Shown: positions 1 to 9,636, counted from the first letter of the stretch. The stretch is DNA of 64,000 nt from Flavobacterium ustbae (GCF_003946915.1 NZ_RPOC01000009.1:124001-188000), one strand, 5' to 3'. Notes: generated from the letters alone by a model not told the origin. Made by a program: numbers and translations.

Positions 1-711
1 GACAATCAAAGAGCTAATACTTTTTTTGAATCAATAGATGAGATGATTCTTTTAACTTATAAATCGTACTTAGCTCACAAAGAATACTATACATCTTTCC
101 CAGTTAAAGTTTCGATTTTACATAACGGAATCGATAATAAGAAATTCTTTAAAGTTGATAACTCAACAAAAGATGAGTTAAAAGAAAAATTTGGCGTAAA
201 GAATAAAAAGATTTTTGTGTGGTGCTCGCAAGATCGACCAAAAAAGGGATTGCACATCATACTCGAAGCATGGAAAAGTGTAGCAATGAAATATAAAAAT
301 ATTGAATTATGGATTATAGGCTGCGAATCTAAACCGGAACAAGAAGGAGTTAAGTTCTTAGGTAAAATTAAGAATGATGATCTGGCAATATACCTTCAAT
401 GTGCAGATTGCTATTTATTCTCTTCTTTATGTCAAGAAGGTTTTCCGCTAAGCTTAACTGAAGCACTTCATTCGGGTTGTTATTGCATTGCTTCAAATGT
501 AGGTGGGGTATCTGAAGTTATGGGGAATGGAAGATTTGGCAAATTGATCGAAGCTCCAAATTTCCCGTTAATTTGGGAAGAAGCCATCGTTGAATTTATA
601 GAAAAGCCATTAAAGTTTGATTCTATTCCAGAATATTTATATACTAAAGAAAAATGGAATTTAGGGATCAATGAGATTATAATTAATGCAAAAAACAGGC
701 TCAATCAATGA
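1..711 (+). CDS. Glycosyltransferase family 4, C-terminal part (5' end outside window)
   Basis: The frame is open from base 1, so the gene starts upstream and only the last 236 residues are visible. These form the donor-binding half of a GT-B fold, family 4 glycosyltransferase. The stretch RPKKGLHIILEAW is the usual opening of the second Rossmann domain. The E-x7-E motif is present as EGFPLSLTE and is followed by a glycine-rich segment (NVGGVSEV) that contacts the nucleotide sugar in this family. The sugar donor and acceptor cannot be read from sequence. The stop overlaps the next start by four bases (ATGA), so the gene is translationally coupled to the nonulosonic acid genes and probably adds a sugar to the same glycan. 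An internal ATG at 43 is unlikely to be the start because coding similarity continues upstream of it. Confidence 0.85.
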   Translation, partial: DNQRANTFFESIDEMILLTYKSYLAHKEYYTSFPVKVSILHNGIDNKKFFKVDNSTKDELKEKFGVKNKKIFVWCSQDRPKKGLHIILEAWKSVAMKYKNIELWIIGCESKPEQEGVKFLGKIKNDDLAIYLQCADCYLFSSLCQEGFPLSLTEALHSGCYCIASNVGGVSEVMGNGRFGKLIEAPNFPLIWEEAIVEFIEKPLKFDSIPEYLYTKEKWNLGINEIIINAKNRLNQ

Positions 712-1370
712 AAACAATTGCCATAATTCCTGCAAGAGGAGGTTCTAAAAGGATACCCAAAAAAAACATTCAGTTATTGGACGATTTGCCACTAATTGCA
801 CATTCAATTATTTATACAAAAGAAAATAAAGAGATAATTGATGAGGTGTATGTTTCGACAGATAATAACGAAATCAAACAAATTGCATTACAATTTGGAG
901 CAAAAGTTATAGATCGGCCAGAATCTATTTCGGGAGATTTGGAGCCAACTGTTTCAGCTTTAAAACATGTTTTAGAAAATATAGATTCTGATGAGATTGA
1001 AAATGTAGTTTTATTGCAACCGACAAATCCGCTACGTCCTGAAAATTTATTGCAGGAAGCTTTTGAAAAATTTCAAATAGAAAACAAAGACAGTTTATTC
1101 ACAGTTTCAAGAAATCACCAAAAGTTTGGAAAAATTAACGATGATAAATTTACACCATTCAATTATTCTTTTGGGCAGAGAAGTCAAGATTTAGAGCCAC
1201 TTTACTTTGAGAACGGACTTCTTTATATTACAAAAAAGACTCTGATATTGAATAGTATAATTATTTCAGAAAATGCATTACCATTCGAAGTAAATCATAT
1301 TTTTGCACAAGTTGATATTGATACTCTAGACGATTTAGATTATGCGAGATATCTATATCAAAAGAAATAA
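708..1370 (+). CDS. neuA: CMP-nonulosonic acid synthetase (acylneuraminate cytidylyltransferase family)
   Basis: This 220-residue protein activates a nine-carbon sugar acid (sialic, legionaminic or similar) with CTP, giving the CMP-sugar donor. The N-terminus carries the family nucleotide-binding loop (IIPARGGSKRIPKKN, about residues 6-20), and VVLLQPTNPLR near residue 105 is the second conserved block. Length is typical for a single-domain cytidylyltransferase, without the extra esterase domain of some sialic acid enzymes. The start overlaps the upstream stop as ATGA and the synthase follows 24 bases later, so activation and synthesis are in one operon. The specific sugar cannot be decided, because NeuA, LegF and PseF share these motifs and the distinguishing upstream genes are outside the window. 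Confidence 0.85.
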   Translation: MKTIAIIPARGGSKRIPKKNIQLLDDLPLIAHSIIYTKENKEIIDEVYVSTDNNEIKQIALQFGAKVIDRPESISGDLEPTVSALKHVLENIDSDEIENVVLLQPTNPLRPENLLQEAFEKFQIENKDSLFTVSRNHQKFGKINDDKFTPFNYSFGQRSQDLEPLYFENGLLYITKKTLILNSIIISENALPFEVNHIFAQVDIDTLDDLDYARYLYQKK

Positions 1371-1394
1371 TAAAATCCCAAATCTAATAAATTG

Positions 1395-2435
1395 ATGAAT
1401 CCATATATAGAAATTGCGGGCCGAAAAGTAGGACCAGATTTTCCACCATTAGTAATCGCCGAAATCGGAATTAATCACGAAGGATCTTTACAAGTAGCCA
1501 AAGAAATGGTCGATGCAGCTCAAAGAGCAGGAGTTGAGATTGTAAAGCACCAAACCCATATTGTAGAAGATGAAATGTCTGGAGCAGCTAAAAAAGTTAT
1601 TCCTGGAAATGCAGATGTTTCGATCTATGAAATTATGGAAAGATGTTCTTTAAATGAAGAGGAAGAATTTGAATTAAAGAATTATGTTGAGAGTAAAGGA
1701 ATGATTTTTATTTCTACTCCTTTTTCTAGAGCAGCAGCAGAAAGATTAAAAAAGTTTGATATTCCAGCTTATAAAATTGGTTCAGGGGAGTGTAATAATT
1801 ATCCTTTATTGGAACACATTGCCTCTTTTGGAAAACCTGTAATTCTTAGTACAGGTATGAATACTATTGAGAGCGTTCAAAAAGCAGTTGCTATTTTTGA
1901 TAAACATAATGTTCCTGTTGCGTTATTACATACAACTAATCTTTATCCAACCCCGATTCACTTAGTGCGTTTTGGAGCAATGACGGAACTGCACCAAGCT
2001 TTTCCTGATAAAGTGTTTGGATTAAGTGATCATACTTTAAATAATAATGCTTGTTTAGGTGCAGTTGCTCTTGGTGCTAGCATTTTAGAAAGACATTTTA
2101 CAGATCATATGCAGAGACAAGGACCAGATATTGTTTGCAGTATGGATGAGAAAGCCTGTAAAGAATTAATAGTTTCAAGTGCAGAAATTGCCTTAATGAG
2201 AGGCGGTACAAAAAAACCAGCCGACGAAGAGCAAGTAACTATTGATTTCGCTTTTGCAACAGTTTGCTCTATTACTCCAATTAAAAAAGGAGAAGTTTTA
2301 TCAAAAGAAAATATTTGGGTAAAAAGACCAGGCACAGGTAAGATTTTTGCAGAAAATTTTAATGCATTGATTGGTAAAACAGCATTAAGAGATATTGAAA
2401 ATGACGAACAATTAGATTTTACTGATTTTGAGTAA
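1395..2435 (+). CDS. neuB: N-acetylneuraminate/legionaminate-type synthase
   Basis: This 346-residue enzyme condenses phosphoenolpyruvate with an N-acylated hexosamine to make a nonulosonic acid. The N-terminal TIM-barrel opens with [11 protein letters not shown] and continues with [22 protein letters not shown] and GLSDHT, all in the order expected for NeuB. A C-terminal SAF (antifreeze-like) domain runs from about residue 284 to the end ([19 protein letters not shown]). I take the ATG at 1395; an in-frame TTG one codon earlier adds a single residue. The epimerase frame begins inside the last codons of this gene. It could equally be LegI or NeuB; the presence of a hydrolysing epimerase argues against the pseudaminic acid route, which uses PseG instead. 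Confidence 0.9.
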   Translation: MNPYIEIAGRKVGPDFPPLVIAEIGINHEGSLQVAKEMVDAAQRAGVEIVKHQTHIVEDEMSGAAKKVIPGNADVSIYEIMERCSLNEEEEFELKNYVESKGMIFISTPFSRAAAERLKKFDIPAYKIGSGECNNYPLLEHIASFGKPVILSTGMNTIESVQKAVAIFDKHNVPVALLHTTNLYPTPIHLVRFGAMTELHQAFPDKVFGLSDHTLNNNACLGAVALGASILERHFTDHMQRQGPDIVCSMDEKACKELIVSSAEIALMRGGTKKPADEEQVTIDFAFATVCSITPIKKGEVLSKENIWVKRPGTGKIFAENFNALIGKTALRDIENDEQLDFTDFE

Positions 2436-3561
2436 CTTTTCTAGAAAAATCCTTTTTCTAACTGGAACGCGTGCAGATTTTGGAAAAATAAAATCATTAA
2501 TTCAAACACTTGAAAGAGAGAATGAATTTGAGGTTTTTATTTTCGTAACCGGAATGCATCTTCAGGAAGTATATGGATATACTCTGATAGAAATTGAGCG
2601 TTGCAACTTTAAAAATGTATTTACCTTCGAAAATCATACCCATGAAAGCACAATGGATTTGACGCTGGCAAAAACCATTGAAGGACTTTCTAATTATTGT
2701 AAAGAAATAAACCCAGATATGATTGTTGTACATGGTGACCGAGTTGAAACTTTGGCGGGTGCAATAGTCGGTTCTTTAAATAATATTCTAGTAGCTCATA
2801 TTGAAGGAGGTGAAATTTCTGGAACAGTTGATGAGCTCATTCGTCATAGCGTAAGTAAGTTGAGCCATATCCATTTTGTTTCTAATAAAGAAGCAGCAAA
2901 AAGGCTGATTCAAATGGGAGAGGTAAAAGAATCTATATTTACAATAGGTTCTCCAGATATCGATATTATGTTTTCGGGAAATCTACCTTCTTTAGAAACG
3001 GCAAAAAAATATTATGAAATTCAATTTGATCAATACGCAATTGTAATGTTTCATCCCGTAACGACAGAGTTTGCTTCGATGAAAAAATATGCGATCGATT
3101 TTGTGGATTGTTTATTAAATGACGATCATAATTATGTTGTTATTTTTCCAAATAATGATTTAGGAAGTCAATATATTTTGGATGAATTTGAAAGATTAGA
3201 AAAAAATAACAGATTTAGGGTTTTTCCTTCACTTAGATTTGAATATTTTTTGACATTATTAAAAAATAGTCAGTTTATAATAGGAAATAGCAGTGCCGGA
3301 ATTCGCGAAGCTCCCTATTACGGAATTCCAATTATAAATATAGGAACGCGCCAGCAAAATAGAGCTATTCATGCAGATATTATGAATGTTGATTATTCGA
3401 AAGAAAGTATAAATGATGCACTTTCAAAAATTGATTTTCATAAAATTAATGTTTCAAATAATGATTTTGGATCAGGAAACAGTAACGAATTATTTTTGCA
3501 ATCATTAAAGAAAAACGATATTTGGCAGCTCAATCATCAAAAACAATTTAGAGATATATAA
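2428..3561 (+). CDS. neuC: UDP-GlcNAc 2-epimerase, hydrolysing (NeuC/LegG type)
   Basis: This 377-residue enzyme releases UDP while inverting C2 of UDP-GlcNAc (or its 2,4-diacetamido derivative), giving the free ManNAc-type sugar used by the preceding synthase. Seen: the N-terminal [10 protein letters not shown] block, [31 protein letters not shown] with the family's acidic and histidine residues, and a C-terminal [14 protein letters not shown] loop that binds the UDP moiety. The first conserved block begins at residue 10, so the start must be the TTG at 2428; no ATG lies nearby. That TTG sits inside the last codons of neuB (8-base overlap), an arrangement consistent with translational coupling. 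Confidence 0.88.
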   Translation: MSNFSRKILFLTGTRADFGKIKSLIQTLERENEFEVFIFVTGMHLQEVYGYTLIEIERCNFKNVFTFENHTHESTMDLTLAKTIEGLSNYCKEINPDMIVVHGDRVETLAGAIVGSLNNILVAHIEGGEISGTVDELIRHSVSKLSHIHFVSNKEAAKRLIQMGEVKESIFTIGSPDIDIMFSGNLPSLETAKKYYEIQFDQYAIVMFHPVTTEFASMKKYAIDFVDCLLNDDHNYVVIFPNNDLGSQYILDEFERLEKNNRFRVFPSLRFEYFLTLLKNSQFIIGNSSAGIREAPYYGIPIINIGTRQQNRAIHADIMNVDYSKESINDALSKIDFHKINVSNNDFGSGNSNELFLQSLKKNDIWQLNHQKQFRDI

Positions 3562-3594
3562 TTCTGACTTTATCAATACCACCTAAAAATATTT

Positions 3595-5028
3595 ATGTTT
3601 TTTAATTCTATAGCATTTGCTATTTTTCTACCAATCGTTTTCTTTCTGTATTGGTTTGTTTTTAACAAAAACAAAAGCACACAAAATGCATTGCTAATTG
3701 TTGCGAGTTATTATTTTTACTCTTGTTGGGATTGGAGATTTTTATTCCTACTGGTTTTTTCGACTTTCTTAGATTATTATACTGGAATTCAAATTGAAAA
3801 AGGGAAATCTCAAAAAAGCCGAAACTTTTGGTTTTGGCTCAGCATTATAGTTAATCTAGGATTTTTAGGAGTATTTAAATATTATAATTTCTTTGCCTCT
3901 TCATTTGCTGAGCTATTCACTTCTTCAGGTTTTAAAGCAAGTCCAATTTTACTGAATGTTATTCTCCCAGTCGGAATTTCATTTTATACTTTTCACGGAC
4001 TTTCATATGTAATTGATATTTATTTTAAGAGAATAAAAGCCGAATATAATTTTGTGGATTATTCCTTATTTGTAAGTTACTTTCCCCTTTTAGTAGCCGG
4101 ACCAATAGAGCGCGCGACTCATTTATTGCCACAGGTAAAAGTTAAAAGAGAATTCAATTATCAAACAGGCAAAGAAGGCGTCTACCAAATTATTTGGGGA
4201 TTAGTCAAAAAAGTAGTTATTGCAGATACGTGTGCGCCTTATGCAAATGCTATTTTTGATAATTATACTTCAATGAACTCATTCTCACTTATCGTGGGGG
4301 CTATTTATTTTGCTTTTCAGATTTATGGAGATTTTTCGGGATATTCAGATATTGCTTTAGGAGTTTCAAAACTATTTGGTTTGGACTTATTGCGAAACTT
4401 CAATTATCCCTATTTTTCGCGAGATATAGCTGAGTTTTGGCGCCGTTGGCATATTTCCCTTTCTTCGTGGTTTAGAGATTATTTGTATATTCCTCTGGGC
4501 GGAAGCAAAGGCGGACTTTGGATGAAAATCAGAAACACATTTATAATTTTTGTAGTTAGTGGTTTTTGGCACGGAGCAAACTGGACTTATATAGCTTGGG
4601 GATTCATAAATGCGGTTTATTTCTTGCCGTTACTTTTATCAAACAGTAATCGTAATAATATGGATGCCATTCAATTGAAACTCAATTTTGATTCGGTCAA
4701 GGTATTTGCCAGCATATTATACACATTCTTATTGACTTGTATCGCATGGGTCTTTTTTAGGGCAAGAACAATAACAGATGCGGTTTTATATCTTAAGCGA
4801 ATTATAACAAGCAAGGATTTTAGTTTTCAGTATCTCGATAACGAACGTTATAGTTATGAATTGTTATTGATGATTGGCGTATTTGTTTTGATAGAGTGGA
4901 ACAGTCGTTCAAAAATAGAACCCATTTCAGGAAAAATGAGCATTTTAAAAACTGCCTTAGCTATTTTAGTAATAATTGCTTTTGGAACTTTTTCAGATTA
5001 TAAAGAATTTATATACTTTCAATTTTAA
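3595..5028 (+). CDS. MBOAT-family membrane O-acyltransferase (AlgI/PatA-like)
   Basis: This 477-residue multi-pass membrane protein belongs to the membrane-bound O-acyltransferase family, which moves acyl groups across or at the inner membrane onto polysaccharides. About ten hydrophobic segments are visible. Diagnostic blocks are FWRRWHISLSSWFRDYLYIPLGG and the catalytic-histidine segment SGFWHGANWTYIAWG (His326). The size fits the AlgI/PatB-type partner of alginate or peptidoglycan acetylation. The stop shares one base with the start of an SGNH-like protein, the usual two-component arrangement in which MBOAT delivers acetate and the SGNH protein attaches it. The likely target is the glycan built by the surrounding transferases; that is inferred from position only. 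Confidence 0.92.
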   Translation: MFFNSIAFAIFLPIVFFLYWFVFNKNKSTQNALLIVASYYFYSCWDWRFLFLLVFSTFLDYYTGIQIEKGKSQKSRNFWFWLSIIVNLGFLGVFKYYNFFASSFAELFTSSGFKASPILLNVILPVGISFYTFHGLSYVIDIYFKRIKAEYNFVDYSLFVSYFPLLVAGPIERATHLLPQVKVKREFNYQTGKEGVYQIIWGLVKKVVIADTCAPYANAIFDNYTSMNSFSLIVGAIYFAFQIYGDFSGYSDIALGVSKLFGLDLLRNFNYPYFSRDIAEFWRRWHISLSSWFRDYLYIPLGGSKGGLWMKIRNTFIIFVVSGFWHGANWTYIAWGFINAVYFLPLLLSNSNRNNMDAIQLKLNFDSVKVFASILYTFLLTCIAWVFFRARTITDAVLYLKRIITSKDFSFQYLDNERYSYELLLMIGVFVLIEWNSRSKIEPISGKMSILKTALAILVIIAFGTFSDYKEFIYFQF

Positions 5029-5918
5029 TGAAGAAATTTTTAATCTATACAGCAACGATTGTTTTAATAACAATGCTCATAGCGTTTCTTTTAGACGGAA
5101 TCTACACGTATGTCTTTATGCAATCTAACGAAAGAGGAAAAATCGAGAAAGTTTTTAATTCAAAATCGCAGCAATACGATGTTGTTATTCTAGGATCTTC
5201 AAGAGCAAATAATCATTTTGTGGCTCAAATGTTTGAAGACAAAGGATTAAAAACATTTAATTACGGAATGAGCGGAGGACATTTATTTGAAGCATCGTTG
5301 ATGCTGAAATTAATGCTGGAGAGAAAATACGAAATAAAAAACATCATTCTTGAAGCCGATTTAAATCTTTCTAATGATCAAGAATCGGATGGAGTTTCTG
5401 CAAAATTTTTACCATTTATTCATAATTCTGAAGTAATAAAGCAACATTTTGCCTCGCAGAAAAATTTTAACGAGTTGTACTATATCCCATTTTATAGATA
5501 CATAAAATATGATGGTAAAATTGGTTTTCGAGAAGTCTATAAAATTGCTTCAAACGAAAAAACAAATACTATAGATAATTTAGGATATTATCCGCTACAA
5601 AAACATAAAAACGGCAATATGAAAAATAATATTGTCAATTTAAATCCGTTGCCACACAATAAATATTACGAAGAAATAAAAAGCCTTTGCAAAAGTCACA
5701 ACATTAATTTTATTGCAGTTATGACTCCAATGTGTGAGAATGTCGAAGGAATGAACTATTTTGATAAAGTAAAAAAAGCTTATCCGGAGATTCATAATTA
5801 CGAGGGTGTAGTTGTAGAAAATAAATATTTTTCATCTTGCGGACATATGAACGATGCTGGGGCTAAAATTTTTACTACAAGAATATTAAAAGATTTTTTT
5901 TGCAAGAAAATAGAATGA
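5028..5918 (+). CDS. SGNH-like O-acyltransferase partner of the MBOAT protein
   Basis: This 296-residue protein has an N-terminal membrane anchor (about residues 4-26) and then an SGNH-hydrolase-like fold. The VVILGSSRANNHF segment at residues 53-65 corresponds to the family block with the nucleophilic serine (Ser57 or Ser58), and GHMNDAGA near the C-terminus carries the expected late histidine. The protein probably faces the periplasm. Overlap with the MBOAT stop (TAATG) and the analogous AlgI/AlgJ-X or PatB pairs suggest it transfers acyl groups to the polysaccharide. It could instead be a deacetylase or have lost activity. Sequence conservation in this class is low, so the assignment rests on motifs and partner. 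Confidence 0.75.
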   Translation: MKKFLIYTATIVLITMLIAFLLDGIYTYVFMQSNERGKIEKVFNSKSQQYDVVILGSSRANNHFVAQMFEDKGLKTFNYGMSGGHLFEASLMLKLMLERKYEIKNIILEADLNLSNDQESDGVSAKFLPFIHNSEVIKQHFASQKNFNELYYIPFYRYIKYDGKIGFREVYKIASNEKTNTIDNLGYYPLQKHKNGNMKNNIVNLNPLPHNKYYEEIKSLCKSHNINFIAVMTPMCENVEGMNYFDKVKKAYPEIHNYEGVVVENKYFSSCGHMNDAGAKIFTTRILKDFFCKKIE

Positions 5919-7297
5919 AAAGAGGTAAAGTTTTATTATTGTTTCCAGACGGTGTTGGTATTAGGAATTATCTTTATTCAGATGTATTTAAAGATTTTAA
6001 AGGAGAGCTAGTTCTTTTTCATAATTTCGATTCAGAAACTATCAAGGGAATTGAAGAAAATACTTTAATTAATAAAGACATTGTAATTCCAGATTATAGA
6101 GAATCTTTTAAGGAAAAATTTCTACGCGAATTAATATGCCTTTCAAGATTGTACTATAATGATTCCAAAGTTGGTAATCCAACATTATTAACCAATTGGA
6201 ATTGGAATCAAAAGTCATTTGCTAAAAAGAGTTTTTACAAATTTATTCAGTTTTTAGCTCCTCATTTTAAAAATTATTCTAGTATTTTAAAACTCGAGAA
6301 AAAATATCAAAAAGCTATTCGCCAAAATATTTTTTACAGTGAGGTTAAAGATATTTTAAGCGAAACGAAACCTTCAATTGTTTTTTGTTCACATCAAAGA
6401 GCATTAAAAGCAGCAACAGTATTTAGTGCCGCTGCTGATTTGAATATTCCGACAGCAACCGTTATTTATTCGTGGGATAATTTACCAAAAGCACGTATGG
6501 CTTTACGAGCAGACAACTATTTGGTTTGGTCAGATTACATGAAAAATGAACTGAATCTCTATTATCCAGAAATAGCTCCACAGCAAATTTATGTAACAGG
6601 AACTCCTCAGTTTGAATTTTATCAAGACTCGGATAATATAATTAATAAAGAAGTTTTTTATAAAAGATATGATTTAGATCCTAATAAAAAAATTATATGT
6701 TTCTCAGGAGATGATACTAAAACATCTCCTGATGATCCATATTATTTAAAAGATATTGCGGAGGAAATTACCAAAGCGGATTTGCAACATGAATATCAAA
6801 TCTTATTAAGAAGATGTCCCGTAGATTTTTCGGGCAGATTTGATAAAGTATTAAAACAATATAAGGATTTAATCAAGGAAGCTCCCCCACTGTGGTATTT
6901 CACCAAATCAAAAGAATGGAATTTAGTATATCCATCAATTGATGATGTCAAATTATTAGTTAGTACTGCTTTTTATTCAGATATAGTAGTTAATGTTGGC
7001 TCAACAATGGCGTTCGATTTTGCGATGTTTAATAAACCGTGTATATTTATTAACTATGATCAAGAAAATAAAACAGTAAATGATTGGTCTGTAAAAACAA
7101 TTTATAACTATCAACATTTTAGAAGTATGCAAGATGCAAAAGCTGTTATTTGGTTAAATAGTAAAGAGGAAATAGTTAATAAAATTACTTTGCAAAAAAA
7201 ATGCAGTGAAAGTATGCTAGAATGGAAAGACCTTATATTGGAAGACTATAAGAATTCTTCCAAGAAAATTCAAAATGTTATTAATATCAATTTATAA
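5915..7297 (+). CDS. Putative GT-B-fold glycosyltransferase/surface carbohydrate protein
   Basis: A 460-residue soluble-looking protein with no signal peptide. The central part (SIVFCSHQRALKAA, VIYSWDNLP, YVTGTPQFEFY) and the late GSTMAFDFAMFNKPCIFINY loop resemble GT-B enzymes of the UDP-GlcNAc 2-epimerase, glycerophosphotransferase or CMP-Kdo transferase type, in which the late GST loop binds the donor phosphate. I cannot name a specific activity. The ATG at 5915 overlaps the upstream stop as ATGA, which decides the start over an in-frame TTG five codons earlier. The stop shares one base with the next GT4 start. The position inside the operon makes a sugar or alditol-phosphate transfer role likely. 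Confidence 0.65.
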   Translation: MKRGKVLLLFPDGVGIRNYLYSDVFKDFKGELVLFHNFDSETIKGIEENTLINKDIVIPDYRESFKEKFLRELICLSRLYYNDSKVGNPTLLTNWNWNQKSFAKKSFYKFIQFLAPHFKNYSSILKLEKKYQKAIRQNIFYSEVKDILSETKPSIVFCSHQRALKAATVFSAAADLNIPTATVIYSWDNLPKARMALRADNYLVWSDYMKNELNLYYPEIAPQQIYVTGTPQFEFYQDSDNIINKEVFYKRYDLDPNKKIICFSGDDTKTSPDDPYYLKDIAEEITKADLQHEYQILLRRCPVDFSGRFDKVLKQYKDLIKEAPPLWYFTKSKEWNLVYPSIDDVKLLVSTAFYSDIVVNVGSTMAFDFAMFNKPCIFINYDQENKTVNDWSVKTIYNYQHFRSMQDAKAVIWLNSKEEIVNKITLQKKCSESMLEWKDLILEDYKNSSKKIQNVININL

Positions 7298-8448
7298 TGC
7301 ACATCTGTTTCTTAACAAATGAATTTCCAAAAGAAGGATTCCCGCATGGCGGGATTGGTAGTTTTGTTAAAACACTTTCTGTTGCATTGGTCAGAAATGG
7401 AATTAAAGTTTCAGTTGTCGGAATTAATTATACTCCAGAAACAGAAACTCAAAATATTGAAGGTGTAAATGTTTATCGATTAAAACCAAATAAAACAAAA
7501 GGATTATCTTGGTATTTCAATTCTGAGGCGATCAATTCAAAACTTCGAGAAATTCACCAAGAGAATCCTATTCAGATTGTTGAATCTTCAGAACTTGGGC
7601 TTGCGTTTGTTTCTAAAATAAAAGGCATAAAATATATTATTAGACTTCACGGAGGACATCACTTTTTTGCCGAAAGTGAAAAAAGAAAGATTAATGAATG
7701 GAAGGGATTTCAGGAAAAAAGGTCATTTAAGAAAAGTGATGCGTTTATTGCTGTTTCGCATTATGTAAAAAATCATACGGAGAAATATCTAAGTTTTAAT
7801 AATAAACCTATAGCTTATATAAGTAATCCTATAGATACGGAGTTTTTTAAACCCAAAGTAACCGAAAAAGAATATAAACATAGAATTGTTTTTGCTGGTA
7901 CAGTTTGCGAAAAGAAAGGTGTGCGCCAATTGATTCAATCTTTTCCATATGTAAAAAAAGAATTTCCAGATGCAACTCTTGAAATTTATGGTAGAGATTG
8001 GTTTTTTCCAGATGGAAGTTCTTATATCGAGATGTTAAAAGAAGACGAAATATCGCAATTAGGTAAGCTAGGAGAAGATATTCATTTTAATGGAGCAGTT
8101 TCTTACAGCGATATTCCGAAAGTATATTCAGAAGCTTCTGTATGCGTTTTTCCGTCACATATGGAAACGCAAGGTTTGGTAGCGCCAGAAGCCATGGCCA
8201 TGGAGAAAGCAGTTATTTTTACAAAATACGGCCCTGGACCTGAAGCAATCGAAGATTTTATTACGGGACTATTGTGTGATCCGCACAATCCGAAAAATAT
8301 TGCAGAGAAAATTATTTGGGTATTTTCTAATAAGCAAGAAGTAAAAAAAATGTGTTGCAATGCTAGAGAATTTGTACTAAAAAAGTATAAGCTTGAAGAA
8401 ATTGTCTATCAAAACATCAGTGTCTATAAAAATAAGTTTTTTAAATAA
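7297..8448 (+). CDS. Glycosyltransferase family 4
   Basis: A 383-residue GT-B enzyme. The N-terminal domain opens with MHICFLTNEFPKEGFPHGGIGSF, the glycine-rich acceptor-side loop of GT4 proteins. The C-terminal domain starts near residue 190 with RIVFAGTVCEKKGV and includes the E-x7-E motif in ETQGLVAPE followed by a KYGPGPEAI segment. It has no membrane segments, so it acts at the cytoplasmic face on a lipid-linked acceptor. The start shares a base with the preceding stop. Donor specificity is unknown. A 64-base gap to the next gene, wider than elsewhere in the operon, shows no clear promoter or terminator. Confidence 0.88.
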   Translation: MHICFLTNEFPKEGFPHGGIGSFVKTLSVALVRNGIKVSVVGINYTPETETQNIEGVNVYRLKPNKTKGLSWYFNSEAINSKLREIHQENPIQIVESSELGLAFVSKIKGIKYIIRLHGGHHFFAESEKRKINEWKGFQEKRSFKKSDAFIAVSHYVKNHTEKYLSFNNKPIAYISNPIDTEFFKPKVTEKEYKHRIVFAGTVCEKKGVRQLIQSFPYVKKEFPDATLEIYGRDWFFPDGSSYIEMLKEDEISQLGKLGEDIHFNGAVSYSDIPKVYSEASVCVFPSHMETQGLVAPEAMAMEKAVIFTKYGPGPEAIEDFITGLLCDPHNPKNIAEKIIWVFSNKQEVKKMCCNAREFVLKKYKLEEIVYQNISVYKNKFFK

Positions 8449-8512
8449 TTATCATTATCTGAAATGCTTTTTTGAGAACAAAAATTAATTTTAAATAGGA
8501 AATAATCTTAAA

Positions 8513-9607
8513 ATGAAAATCGGAATACTAGTTTATAGAATGTCAAATGTTGGAGGAGTTCAAAGAATTACAGCTGAAAAAATTAATTCATGGATTGAAA
8601 TGTTTGGTTATGAAGTTGTTTTGATAACTAAAAATGAAATAGAGGGTCCTTTTTTTTACGACATAAATCCGAAATGTAAACGTTACAATCTTAGTATGCC
8701 TGCCAAATTAAGCGGAGGGGTCAAGCAATACATAAAAAACATACCTCAAGGATTTAAGTTTTTTCTTAAACTCAAAAAAATAATAGAATCAGAAAAGATT
8801 GATGTTCTATTTACAAATATGATAGGAGTAGATATGTTAGCAGTTCCTTTTGTTAAGACTGGAGTTCCCAAAATCCATGAGATTCATGGATCTGGTTTTG
8901 TGCATAATAAAAAAGCTTGGATTTGGAAAAGCCTAATTGTTAACAGATACGAAAAATTTGTAGTGCTAAATGAAAACGAAATCGATTATTATCCGCTGAA
9001 TAATATCGCAGTAATACCTAATTTTATTTACAGTTCAGATTACAATTATTCTAGACAAGATAAAAAAAATATTATAATTACGGCTGGCAGAATATCAAAA
9101 GAAAAGCAGTTTGATCATTTAGTAGATATCTGGTCTATAATTGCTTCAAAATATGATCAATGGGAGGTTCATTTTTATGGAGCTGGGATAACAAAAGCTT
9201 TGGAAGAAAAGATTCATGCAATGGGTTTGCAACAAAGCTTCAAAATATTTCCATCAACAACAGAGATAATAAGTAAAATGCAAGAAGCGAGCATATTTGC
9301 CTTGGTTTCTGCTACCGAAGCTTTTCCGATGGTTTTGTTGGAAGCTATAAATGCAAAGTTACCTATTGTTTCTTATGATTCGCCACATGGACCGAAAAGC
9401 ATTATAACTGATGGGAAAGATGGTTTTATTGTGCCATTGAATGATAAAACAGCTTTTGCCGAAAAATTAGAATTGCTTATTAATGATGAGTTGCTTAGAG
9501 AAAACTTTATTGAAAACCAGAAAATTAAATTGGCTGTTTTTTCCAAAAAAAGGGTTATGACTCAGTGGAACGATTTAGTTTTGGAAGTTTTGAGTAAAAA
9601 GAAATGA
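8513..9607 (+). CDS. Glycosyltransferase family 4
   Basis: A 364-residue GT-B enzyme. The N-terminus MKIGILVYRMSNVGGVQRIT is the typical GT4 opening with the GGVxR loop. The second domain begins around residue 183 (IIITAGRISKEKQFDHLV). The E-x7-E pair is in EAFPMVLLE, followed by YDSPHGPKSII, a donor-loop form common in GT4 enzymes that use UDP-hexoses. Length is normal and there is no membrane segment. It lies in the run of GT4 genes and probably adds one residue of the repeat unit; which one cannot be told from sequence. Confidence 0.88.
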   Translation: MKIGILVYRMSNVGGVQRITAEKINSWIEMFGYEVVLITKNEIEGPFFYDINPKCKRYNLSMPAKLSGGVKQYIKNIPQGFKFFLKLKKIIESEKIDVLFTNMIGVDMLAVPFVKTGVPKIHEIHGSGFVHNKKAWIWKSLIVNRYEKFVVLNENEIDYYPLNNIAVIPNFIYSSDYNYSRQDKKNIIITAGRISKEKQFDHLVDIWSIIASKYDQWEVHFYGAGITKALEEKIHAMGLQQSFKIFPSTTEIISKMQEASIFALVSATEAFPMVLLEAINAKLPIVSYDSPHGPKSIITDGKDGFIVPLNDKTAFAEKLELLINDELLRENFIENQKIKLAVFSKKRVMTQWNDLVLEVLSKKK

Positions 9608-9636
9608 CTTTAAAATTTTAATAAAAAATCTAAGAA

